Numbered from the stretch's first letter, positions 1 through 7,155 are shown. The stretch is 11,483 bases of DNA from Candidatus Poseidoniales archaeon (GCA_028821815.1 JAPKEY010000031.1:1-11483); one strand, 5' to 3'. Made by a program: numbers and translations. Notes: generated from the letters alone by a model not told the origin.

Positions 1-631
1 CTTCGGTTTCGTTTTCATCCTCTTCCCAGTCTTGGACCATTTCGTCATAGATTGCATAGTATTCGTCTGCAGAATCTTCTGCGTCCATGACACGATCGTA
101 GTCATCCTGGCAACCGCGTAGCTGGTAGGCCTCATCAGCCCAGTGCAAGCGGGATGTGTAGTAGTCAGCGTAGTCACCTGAAGCTTCAGGAGTAAAATCA
201 TCCAATCCTAAATCATCACCAAATCCAACTTGATTGAGTAAGTCTTCGAGATTGACATCCTCATCGTGTAGGATATCGACAAGTTCCTCACTCAGTCGTA
301 GTGTTACAGCAATCTCATCAGACTGATTCTCACCAATATCGACTTCAAAATCACTGAGTACGAGTTCACCATTTTCGCCTAAACTGACGGACATGGTGAC
401 GGATTCAATGGCCATCAAGGCCGCATCATCCGAATTCATGAATGACAGAAACGTATCCTGAGTGATCAGTGCTTCGACCACCCCATTATCGTCCATACTG
501 AGTTCAAGGATACCTAAATCCTCTAAATCAGTGGTCATTTCGTTACTCTGTTCTGCTGTGACGCCTGCACCTAAAGATGCGAAGGCGAGCAGCATTGTTC
601 CTAATATGCAATATGTACGTTTTCCGAGCAT
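1..631 (-). CDS. Secreted acidic protein of unknown function (3' end beyond window)
   Basis: I do not recognise this family. The frame is open from an ATG at 631 down to the left edge, giving 210 residues with no stop, so the C-terminus is missing. The first ~26 residues look like a Sec signal peptide: a basic start (MLGKRTY), a hydrophobic core (CILGTMLLAFASLGAG) and a small-residue end (VTA) before EQS. Cys8 sits too early to be a convincing lipobox. The mature part is strongly acidic, with alternating hydrophobic stretches at residues 71-120 that suggest beta strands, then an Asp/Glu/Tyr-rich segment (about 150-210) with one Cys at 174. The purine-rich AAGAAGG directly abuts the ATG, and a TATA-like GATATA lies about 26 nt upstream, so a leaderless message starting at the ATG is possible. 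An in-frame ATG at residue 13 would destroy the signal peptide, so I prefer the first. The gene is divergent from moaA. An exported or surface location is inferred; function is unknown. Confidence 0.75.
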   Translation of the reverse strand, partial: MLGKRTYCILGTMLLAFASLGAGVTAEQSNEMTTDLEDLGILELSMDDNGVVEALITQDTFLSFMNSDDAALMAIESVTMSVSLGENGELVLSDFEVDIGENQSDEIAVTLRLSEELVDILHDEDVNLEDLLNQVGFGDDLGLDDFTPEASGDYADYYTSRLHWADEAYQLRGCQDDYDRVMDAEDSADEYYAIYDEMVQDWEEDENETE

Positions 632-752
632 CCTTCTTTAGTTGTTGCCGATGGTATATCAAAGAAAATGTGGGGGTCCCGGGTATCCCACATATTTCGA
701 AGCGTCACTGTGCCTGAGAAAGGGTTAGGACCGCCCGGTGCAAGGACTGTGC
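632..752. promoter_or_regulatory. Divergent promoter region between the secreted-protein gene and moaA
   Basis: This 121-bp gap separates two divergent genes and must hold both promoters. It contains the GATATA box for the left gene and a perfect 7-bp inverted repeat (ATGTGGG at 668-674, CCCACAT at 687-693) with a GC-rich loop. It also holds the 14-nt element AAATGTGGGGGTCC (666-679), which recurs before mcm, an AT-rich CATATTT (691-697) that could be the moaA TATA box, and a small palindrome ACCGCCCGGT (730-739). No RNA gene is apparent. Confidence 0.5.
655..660 (-). promoter_or_regulatory. TATA-like element for the secreted acidic protein
   Basis: On the minus strand this reads GATATA inside TTTGATATACC. 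Its centre is about 26 nt before the ATG at 631. In archaea the TATA box is centred about 26 nt before transcription start, so this spacing predicts a transcript starting at or near the start codon. This is inference from one short AT-rich match. Confidence 0.35.
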
Positions 753-1745
753 ATGGTCGAGTTAAGGGATACGCGAGAACGTCCCTTGCGGGACTTGCGA
801 ATCTCGGTCACGGATCGTTGTAATATGCGCTGTCGTTACTGTATGCCACGCGAAGTCTTCGGTAGCGATTTCGCCTTTCTGAGCAAGATCGATATCCTGA
901 CCTATGAAGAAATCGATAGACTCGCAGGTTTGTTCATTTCACTGGGTGTTGAAAAAATCCGACTCTCGGGTGGAGAACCTTTGCTGCGCAAAGATTTGCA
1001 CGAACTCATCTCAATGCTCGCTCTTCGTGAAGTCGAAATTGCGATGACCACCAACGGTGTACTGTTGCCAAGATATGCACCGGCATTGTCAGCAGCCGGA
1101 CTTGATCGCGTCACAGTGAGTCTGGATGCACTGGATGAGGCAACCTTTGCAGCCATCACAGATTCAGGGCATACTGTTGCCGCCGTCTTGGCTGGGATCG
1201 AGGCTGCTGAATCAGTCGGATTAGGTCCTATCAAAATCAATACAGTTGTCAAGAAAGGTGTGAATGAAGACGAACTAGTTGATCTTGTGGAACGCTTTTC
1301 GAGTCGAGATATTGCAGTTCGGTTCATCGAATACATGGATGTGGGTGCGACCAATGGTTGGGCCATGGACGATGTGGTCACCGCAAATGAAATTCGAAAT
1401 ATTATCACCGAATTAAAACCCCTTCAAGCCCAATATCCTGGTGAAGTAGCCAAGCGATATCGCTTACCACAGGGTGGTGAAGTAGGCCTGATTACCAGTG
1501 TCACCGAACCCTTCTGCGGAGATTGCACCCGTGCCCGATTGTCGGCCGATGGACACCTCTACACCTGTTTGTTCGCAAGCCAAGGCCTTGACCTATTGAC
1601 TCCGATGAGAGAAGGTGCATCTGATACTGATCTATTGGCACTCATCGAATCCTGCTGGTTGGCACGTGACGATCAGTACTCCGAAATTCGCACGGAATCT
1701 TCTCCTACGCGCACGCGTGTAGAAATGTCCTACATCGGTGGCTAA
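753..1745 (+). CDS. moaA: GTP 3',8-cyclase MoaA
   Basis: A radical-SAM enzyme that, with MoaC, converts GTP to cyclic pyranopterin monophosphate, the first step of molybdenum (or tungsten) cofactor synthesis in the cytoplasm. With the start at 753 it has 330 residues, the usual family length. The N-terminal [4Fe-4S] motif CxxxCxxC is at Cys23, Cys27 and Cys30 (DRCNMRCRYC), followed by the SAM-binding GGEP stretch in LSGGEPLLR. The C-terminal second cluster is CxxCx13C at Cys255, Cys258 and Cys272, with the GTP-contacting RAR (260-262) between, and the chain ends in the Gly-Gly tail typical of MoaA. The frame also opens at a GTG (738), but ATG 753 is preceded by AAGGA at a 6-nt spacing and gives the standard N-terminus, so I chose it. 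No other cofactor gene lies in the window. Its TAA stop overlaps the trm1 stop on the other strand. Confidence 0.95.
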   Translation: MVELRDTRERPLRDLRISVTDRCNMRCRYCMPREVFGSDFAFLSKIDILTYEEIDRLAGLFISLGVEKIRLSGGEPLLRKDLHELISMLALREVEIAMTTNGVLLPRYAPALSAAGLDRVTVSLDALDEATFAAITDSGHTVAAVLAGIEAAESVGLGPIKINTVVKKGVNEDELVDLVERFSSRDIAVRFIEYMDVGATNGWAMDDVVTANEIRNIITELKPLQAQYPGEVAKRYRLPQGGEVGLITSVTEPFCGDCTRARLSADGHLYTCLFASQGLDLLTPMREGASDTDLLALIESCWLARDDQYSEIRTESSPTRTRVEMSYIGG

Positions 1746-2980
1746 TCAAAGCAGGCCTCGGCAACCTCAAGCACGACAGGCCAGGGCGCATCGGTTCGAA
1801 TTGCTGGAGCACCCCATCGGGCAACTGCAGCACGATAACCAGCTTCTTGTAGGCCCGCAACCAAATCTACAACCTTGGGTGGGCCATTCACATTACAGAA
1901 TTTTGGCAACATATCGGTGATGATGAGAGATGGAGTTTCAGCAAGTTCAGCTTCACCAGCCCAATGACGAACAGCAGTCTCCGCATCATCGCCACACAGT
2001 TTGAGCGCCCGGTCAACGGTCATGGTGGTTAGCACATCACCATCAAACAATGATCCAGTCCATAGTGGACCTGAGATTCTCTTGTCGTCACGACGTACTG
2101 GGTATGTGAACGGTAGCAGGCAGAACGGTTGGCCAGGGGCATCGCCTTGCGGATGGATCCCCGCCTCTGTAGCGGCTTTCAATTCATCAGGTGTGGGTGA
2201 GGCGATACGCCAACCCAAACTCTCCTCGAGTACATTCGCGGTTTGGATTGAGCGATGGACCTTGACAGAGACACGAATGTGATGAGAATCCCAGGAAGAG
2301 AGTAGTGGTATGATGCAGCGATCATGTTGAGCCGCAGTCCGTGCAACTGTAGCTATGAGTAGTCGCATTGCTGAATCATGCGCCATCTCATCAGTCCGAA
2401 TCTTTGCACCATAGCGGCGCAGGCATGCGCTTGCCGAAGACCCAGTTAGTGCGGCCGTATCAGTTGCAGTAATTTCCATCACCGCACGCCTCGCACTCGA
2501 TTGCATGGCCGAATCCAGAAACGGAACGGGGGAACCGAAAGGGTCGATGTCAATCCATTGCCAACCAGAGGACAGCAAAACTTGGCGCGCATCTTCATTT
2601 CGAAATTTAACATCAGGGCAATTCTCACGCGCATAATTCAGTGCATCCTCATCAAGATCAGCGCCAACCAATAGTAATCGGTCCGCTTTTTTTGATGGTA
2701 ATTCTGTCAACCATCGATTGATTCGACTGCCGGTCGCACAGAGTGCATCAAGTGTGTGAATTTGCGGTTTGTTGAACCACTCGTTGTCTAGCATGTAATC
2801 CATCAACAGGACACTGCGAGTCCGACAATCAGCCATGGCTGGATTGTGGAAAGCTGAACGATGTGCTCGGTCCGCAGGCCCCTTTCCATGCCGTTCGAGT
2901 TGCTTCTCACTTCGCCCTTCTTTGGCAGGGGGTAAGCGGTGTTGAGTTCGTCCTTCTAGGACGACCTCATATTCGGACAA
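1742..2980 (-). CDS. trm1: tRNA (guanine(26)-N(2))-dimethyltransferase Trm1
   Basis: Class I SAM methyltransferase that makes N2,N2-dimethylguanosine at position 26 of tRNA, a core archaeal and eukaryotic modification. It has 412 residues, slightly longer than many archaeal members. Visible family marks: an N-terminal HNPAM (45-49, cf. the YNP motif), the SAM-binding segment LDALCATGSRINRWL (77-91), the acidic GADLDEDAL (106-114), the catalytic DPFGSP (146-151), TATDTAALTGS (171-181), CLRRYGAK (186-193) and GPLWTGSLFD in the C-terminal half. The start codon is TTG at 2980; no in-frame ATG exists before the conserved core begins. A near-perfect ribosome-binding site AGGTGAT ends 3 nt before it and overlaps the purM stop, so the gene is read as the second cistron after purM (9 nt gap) and is probably translationally coupled. 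Its TAG stop lies inside the 4-bp overlap with moaA. Confidence 0.95.
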   Translation of the reverse strand: MSEYEVVLEGRTQHRLPPAKEGRSEKQLERHGKGPADRAHRSAFHNPAMADCRTRSVLLMDYMLDNEWFNKPQIHTLDALCATGSRINRWLTELPSKKADRLLLVGADLDEDALNYARENCPDVKFRNEDARQVLLSSGWQWIDIDPFGSPVPFLDSAMQSSARRAVMEITATDTAALTGSSASACLRRYGAKIRTDEMAHDSAMRLLIATVARTAAQHDRCIIPLLSSWDSHHIRVSVKVHRSIQTANVLEESLGWRIASPTPDELKAATEAGIHPQGDAPGQPFCLLPFTYPVRRDDKRISGPLWTGSLFDGDVLTTMTVDRALKLCGDDAETAVRHWAGEAELAETPSLIITDMLPKFCNVNGPPKVVDLVAGLQEAGYRAAVARWGAPAIRTDAPWPVVLEVAEACFD

Positions 2981-2982
2981 TG

Positions 2983-2989
2983 TATCACC
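2983..2989 (-). promoter_or_regulatory. Strong Shine-Dalgarno site deciding the TTG start of trm1
   Basis: On the minus strand the junction reads TGAGGTGATACATTG. The purM TGA stop runs straight into AGGTGAT, which complements the archaeal 16S rRNA 3' end (AUCACCUCC), then ACA and the TTG start. The good match explains how a weak initiation codon can be used. Confidence 0.7.
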
Positions 2990-4114
2990 TCAGTAGTGTT
3001 CAAAGACAATATCTGGATTGTTGTGAGTCACCTTGTGACCATGATCGCGAACCTCACCCACCATTTGGGTTCCTTCGAGGCGCGATGCCACCCAGTCACA
3101 GACCGCGTTCGCATGTGCATAATCTACGACCAGAACCATGCCCATTCCGAGATTGAAGGTTCGAGCCATTTCTCGGTCGGAGATGCTACCCGTTTCTTGA
3201 ATCCAAGTGAACTCTGGCAATACTGGAAGTGGATTTTCGATGTGCCAACCCAAGCTGCCATGCAGCCTTAGAAGATTAGACAACCCGCCCCCCGTTACAT
3301 GACAAATTCCGTGCAGTGCATCGGCAGGGCAAGGCCCATCTCCTGCACGACAGGCCTCGATAAGGTCGGTAACGGGGTCAACATAGATTCGAGTTGGATT
3401 GAGGAGTACTTCACCCAGTGTGATGGAACCATCCCCCATTCGGATGATGTTGCGACCGGGGTGTTCGGTGTCAAATGGTGCAGTATCAGTGTACGAAAGA
3501 CCACTCAACTCGACAACTTTGCGTACCAATGAGAATCCATTGGAATGGACGCCACTTGCAGGCAGTCCAATCATAACATCACCCGCATCAATATTGGCAC
3601 CTGTAATTGCAGCACCCTTGGGTAACCAACCCAATGCAGTGCCTGACAAATCCAGTTCAGTCACGATTCCAGGAAGACTTGCAGTTTCACCACCAGCGAG
3701 TGTGACTCGGGCGATACGACAAGCTTCGGCAAGGCTTGCACCAATGGCTGCGTGTTGCTCTGGATCTGGTTTTGGAACTGCGATGTAGTCAACAAATGCG
3801 ATGGGTTCTGCACCCACGCATAGGAGGTCATTTACATTCATGGCCATACAATCGATTCCCACACCACTCCAATGATTCATCATGGAGGCAATTTGCAACT
3901 TGCTGCCAACGCCATCGGTGGCCAGAGCGAGAAGGTTGTCGCCAAATTCGATGAGGCCACCAAACCCACCGGGTAAATCGACTGGCGCCCCTGGCATACC
4001 CGTCACTCGGACAGACCGCGATAGTGCGCCGACCAGAGATGCGACTGAAGCACCCTCAAGGTCGATGTCTACACCACTACTTGCGTAGTCCAGCCCCTCG
4101 GCCTTGTCGCTCAT
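2990..4114 (-). CDS. purM: Phosphoribosylformylglycinamidine cyclo-ligase (AIR synthetase)
   Basis: Catalyses the ATP-dependent closure of FGAM to 5-aminoimidazole ribonucleotide, the fifth step of de novo purine synthesis. It has 374 residues from ATG 4114, somewhat longer than the ~345 of bacterial PurM. Family signatures in order: DYASSGVDID (9-18, the usual YxxAGVDI), the glycine-rich ATDGVGSK (65-72) of the ATP-binding PurM/PurL fold, MNVNDLLCVGAEPIAFVDYIA (92-112), GGETASLPG (141-149), HVTGGGLSNLLR and TFNLGMGMV near the C-terminus. A GTG directly precedes the ATG (GTGATG); I take the ATG, and the choice changes one residue. No other purine gene is nearby. The gene leads an operon with trm1 and is divergent from the large lipoprotein gene across about 120 bp. 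Confidence 0.95.
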   Translation of the reverse strand: MSDKAEGLDYASSGVDIDLEGASVASLVGALSRSVRVTGMPGAPVDLPGGFGGLIEFGDNLLALATDGVGSKLQIASMMNHWSGVGIDCMAMNVNDLLCVGAEPIAFVDYIAVPKPDPEQHAAIGASLAEACRIARVTLAGGETASLPGIVTELDLSGTALGWLPKGAAITGANIDAGDVMIGLPASGVHSNGFSLVRKVVELSGLSYTDTAPFDTEHPGRNIIRMGDGSITLGEVLLNPTRIYVDPVTDLIEACRAGDGPCPADALHGICHVTGGGLSNLLRLHGSLGWHIENPLPVLPEFTWIQETGSISDREMARTFNLGMGMVLVVDYAHANAVCDWVASRLEGTQMVGEVRDHGHKVTHNNPDIVFEHY

Positions 4115-4236
4115 CACTTAGCGCGAGTCATAGCCCCCCCTTCAGGCTGCCGTCATCTCTTGTTTCGCTCTCCGAACAGGACCGCAGCAGACTTCATACC
4201 CCGGCCCACCCCCTCCGGGGGTGCGGAAGTGAAGTG
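4115..4236. promoter_or_regulatory. Divergent promoter region between purM and the lipoprotein gene
   Basis: A 122-bp gap with two oppositely oriented gene starts. It is GC-rich, with a C7 run (4134-4140) and a strong hairpin near the lipoprotein start (see 4207-4223). I could not identify a convincing TATA box on either strand. Both genes begin with the same nine bases AAGTGATGA, in which GTG is immediately followed by the ATG start. Confidence 0.45.
4207..4223 (+). promoter_or_regulatory. GC-rich hairpin just upstream of the lipoprotein start
   Basis: CACCCCC (4207-4213) and GGGGGTG (4217-4223) form a perfect 7-bp stem with a 3-nt TCC loop. It ends 13 nt before the ATG at 4237. If transcribed it would sit beside the ribosome-binding region and could limit translation or protect the 5' end. 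A role is inferred; only the inverted repeat is seen. Confidence 0.4.
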
Positions 4237-7155
4237 ATGACCACGCAACGAAGACTCCTCGTGCTGCTTATGACAACCCTCATGCTTGGTACCGGCTTTG
4301 CCGGTTGCTTGGGTGGCGATGAACCTGGAACAGGTTCTGGCAATGGTGGTGATACGGGTGAGGAAACTACCTTTGTCGATTCAGATGGTGACGGAATTTA
4401 CGATGTCATCGATCAATGTGCAGATACCCCGGAAGGTACCGATGTGGACTGGTCAGGATGTCCTGAAGCTGCAGATACAGATGATGATGGTGTCATCGAT
4501 GATAGTGATAATTGCCCAGATACTGTTGCTGATGCAGAGGTTGACTCTGATGGTTGCGAAATCGTTTACGATACCGATGGCGATGGAATAGAAGATGGCA
4601 TGGACGCCTGCCCAGGAACACTGGCTGGTATCGGAGTGGATGCTACCGGTTGCGAGATTATCTACGATGCAGACAATGACGGTGTACCCGATGGTGACGA
4701 TGATTGTGCTGATACAGAAGAAGGCATTGAGGTGGATGAAAATGGATGTCCAGTACCACAAGACACCGATGGTGACGGAGTTCTTGATGACAATGATCAG
4801 TGCGCAGATACACCTGCTGGCATCACTGTTGATGAGAATGGATGCGAGATTGTAGTCGGCCCCGTGATCGAAGTAAAAATTGGGGTATTGACACCACGAA
4901 CTGGTGATAATGCACACTTGGCGGAAGGTCTCGAAAATGCAGCACAGATGGCCATTGATGACATCAATGCAGCACAGAGTACTTACGAATTTTCACTTAT
5001 TTTCTATGATACAGAGTCCTCCGGCTCGACAGGAAGTACTGCAACTTGGTCACTGATTGAAGGCGATGGAGTTTCAGGAATCATTGGCGGTGCCTCAATA
5101 TCTGTCTTGGACAATGCATTCTCACCCCCTCCAAACCAACCTCAAGCAAAACCAATTCAGCACCAAATACCCCTTATTACCCCATTCGTTACCAGTGGGG
5201 AATTTGAGGAAATCTCAGATGATGATCTTATGTGGAGAGTAGTTCCCAGTGATTCTGATAGTACAAATGGGGCTTTGATGTGGTCCAACATTTACGAATT
5301 GAACAACCTTGCAGTGATCTATGAAGACAATGGAGATGGTCGTTCATCTGCAAGAATTTTCACGGAGGGTTATGATGCAAGCAAGATTTGTGCGACCCTA
5401 TCATATCCTTCAAACCCAAGCGATGCCCAACTTGAACAAGTCCGCGATGATGCAGTAAATCTTGGCTGTGAAAATGCAGTCTTAATCTCTAAAGATACAG
5501 ATTCAGCACGATTGATTGTAAAGATCAAGGGTGTTCTTTCCGAAGCACGGATAGTTGTAACACATCAATCGGGTTATGCAGAGTTTCCCGAATTATTGTC
5601 AGCAAGTGTACGTAATCTTGTGCTCGGTGTGGTTGGAGCAAATGCATCAACAACATGGCAATCTCCCTTACAATCTGATTTTGATGATGATTATCTTGCA
5701 TTGTATAGTTCGGCTGCTCCAGCGCATGCAGGCTCAGCTTACGATGCGACCATGATTATGGTACAAGCTACAATTCAAGCCGGTTCAAGCACCGGTAGCG
5801 ACATCAAAGCCGCCATCCCTTCAGCGGGAACCAACTATGCTGGGATTGCGGGCACCATCACATTCGATTCATTCGGAAATACACCTGAAATGGAGTATGA
5901 TTTGTTCCGCTTTGAAGATGCAGGAGATCTTGACAATGATGGAGAAGTTGATATGTCCTTCGAAGAAATGGGATACTGGAATTCCAGAGATGGAATTTCT
6001 TCACAGTGCCGTTCCTCAGCGGGTTCGGTTGTAATCGGTATGCTTAGCCCCCAGACTGGGATTCACTCAGATTATGCTCAAGGTGAGGAAAACGGTGTTC
6101 AACTCGGTGTAGATTTACTCAACATCAATCAGCGTGGAACGTGTTTTAGTTTGACAATAGCGGATACACAATCAACACAATCCGGTGCGGCCAGTGCCAT
6201 GCAGGCATTGGTAAATGCTGGTGTCATTGGTGTGATTGGGCCTCACTCAACAGAGGAAGCCCTTGGAGCACTGGCTGTTGCCGAATCAAATAAGGTACCA
6301 ATGATCACATTTGGTGCATTTTCAAATGAAGCAATGGAAAGTGCTTGGTCAGGTTGTGGGGAGACTTGTACACCAGCAGATTATGGATATCTTTGGCGTG
6401 TATCCCCTGGCCAAGATCACCACGTGTCTGCACTGTCAGCGTACATCTCTAACGGAGGGTACACCAATGTCGCTATCTTGAATGATGCAGGCAAGGACAA
6501 CTCTGCAATTGCTACAGCGCTAAGCACAGCACTGGGAAGTACTTGTTCGGAACAATCTTTCACGGCTGGACAAACTGATTTTAGCGCTGAAATTTCATCC
6601 CTGTCAGGTTGTGACGCCATCGTCATATTGGCAGAATCAGGCGATGGTGCAGCCATCCTAGCAGAAATACATTCACAAGCAATTGGAGGAAATGATGAAT
6701 TGAATATTGCCAAGATTGGTGGTCATGGAATGGGTGACATATCCATGGGTGATACAGTATCAGATCCAGCACATCTCGACGATTTGACGGGCATTCGAAT
6801 GGGCATCGATCATGATTTGGCTGAATATGATCACGAACTCAAGTATGTGTACATGATGAATTACGGAACTGATTTGCAGTCCTATGCAGCATGGGCTGGC
6901 GATGCAGCTCTCATCATGGGAACAGCGGTCATATTGGCTAATGTCGGGTCCCATACAGCGACCCCGCAGCGTGTCAATGAGCACGGTATTTCTGCTGCTG
7001 CGGATGAATATGCCGTGAGTAGTGGCGATATCACATTGAGCACTACAGATGGTGAAACCAACCATACCACTCTCGATGTCTACCATTGGAATAGTGATGG
7101 GGAATTTACCGAGATTGGACGATGGCGCTATGACATTGGCCTTGTCATGTTTTGA
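4237..7155 (+). CDS. Lipoprotein with five TSP3 calcium-binding repeats and two tandem LivK-like ligand-binding domains
   Basis: A 972-residue surface lipoprotein. The frame is open further upstream to 4024, but that would read back through purM; ATG 4237 gives a proper lipoprotein signal, MTTQRRLLVLLMTTLMLGTG followed by FAGC with Cys24 as the lipidated residue. A Gly/Glu-rich tether (25-47) leads to five 32-residue thrombospondin type-3/OmpA-type repeats (48-207), each DxDxDGxxDxxDxC followed by a second Cys. Two type-I periplasmic-binding (branched-chain amino-acid receptor) domains follow, about 210-582 (starts IGVLTPRTG) and 597-972 (starts IGMLSPQTG). Domain 1 ends with an extra calcium-type loop DLDNDGEVD (564-572). 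The likely role is capture of a small extracellular ligand, presented away from the membrane on a rigid calcium-stabilised stalk. No permease or ATPase gene is adjacent, so a transport or sensing partner must lie elsewhere. Ligand unknown. The 3' end overlaps the opposite-strand hydrolase by 11 bp. Confidence 0.9.
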   Translation: MTTQRRLLVLLMTTLMLGTGFAGCLGGDEPGTGSGNGGDTGEETTFVDSDGDGIYDVIDQCADTPEGTDVDWSGCPEAADTDDDGVIDDSDNCPDTVADAEVDSDGCEIVYDTDGDGIEDGMDACPGTLAGIGVDATGCEIIYDADNDGVPDGDDDCADTEEGIEVDENGCPVPQDTDGDGVLDDNDQCADTPAGITVDENGCEIVVGPVIEVKIGVLTPRTGDNAHLAEGLENAAQMAIDDINAAQSTYEFSLIFYDTESSGSTGSTATWSLIEGDGVSGIIGGASISVLDNAFSPPPNQPQAKPIQHQIPLITPFVTSGEFEEISDDDLMWRVVPSDSDSTNGALMWSNIYELNNLAVIYEDNGDGRSSARIFTEGYDASKICATLSYPSNPSDAQLEQVRDDAVNLGCENAVLISKDTDSARLIVKIKGVLSEARIVVTHQSGYAEFPELLSASVRNLVLGVVGANASTTWQSPLQSDFDDDYLALYSSAAPAHAGSAYDATMIMVQATIQAGSSTGSDIKAAIPSAGTNYAGIAGTITFDSFGNTPEMEYDLFRFEDAGDLDNDGEVDMSFEEMGYWNSRDGISSQCRSSAGSVVIGMLSPQTGIHSDYAQGEENGVQLGVDLLNINQRGTCFSLTIADTQSTQSGAASAMQALVNAGVIGVIGPHSTEEALGALAVAESNKVPMITFGAFSNEAMESAWSGCGETCTPADYGYLWRVSPGQDHHVSALSAYISNGGYTNVAILNDAGKDNSAIATALSTALGSTCSEQSFTAGQTDFSAEISSLSGCDAIVILAESGDGAAILAEIHSQAIGGNDELNIAKIGGHGMGDISMGDTVSDPAHLDDLTGIRMGIDHDLAEYDHELKYVYMMNYGTDLQSYAAWAGDAALIMGTAVILANVGSHTATPQRVNEHGISAAADEYAVSSGDITLSTTDGETNHTTLDVYHWNSDGEFTEIGRWRYDIGLVMF
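4378..4857 (+). repeat. Five coding tandem repeats of 96 bp (TSP3 repeats)
   Basis: Five in-frame units start at residues 48, 80, 112, 144 and 176 of the lipoprotein. The first Cys of each (61, 93, 125, 157, 189) recurs at exactly 32 residues, and the second (75, 107, 139, 171, 203) always follows after 13 residues. The protein motif is well conserved while the DNA has diverged, so this is an old repeat kept by selection, not a recent amplification. The Asp residues of DxDxDG are the expected calcium ligands, and each Cys pair could form a disulfide. Confidence 0.9.

Noticed and set aside
738..752. GTG start for moaA five codons upstream
   Set aside because: ATG 753 has AAGGA at good spacing and yields the standard MoaA N-terminus; the extra codons add nothing conserved.
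902..1408. Minus-strand open frame inside moaA
   Set aside because: Ser/Thr-rich shadow frame opposite strongly conserved MoaA sequence; no ribosome site or known domain.
4024..4236. N-terminal extension of the lipoprotein frame
   Set aside because: It lies antisense to purM and the promoter gap, has no family features, and would bury the lipoprotein signal peptide 71 residues inside the protein.
4378..4857. Possible CRISPR or non-coding tandem repeat
   Set aside because: The 96-bp units are in-frame, diverged at DNA level and conserved at protein level as TSP3 repeats; there are no identical repeats with unique spacers.
4453..4917. Minus-strand frame rich in Ile and Cys across the repeat region
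   Set aside because: It is the antisense of the Asp-rich TSP3 repeats, whose GAT codons read as ATC (Ile); an artefact of repeat composition.
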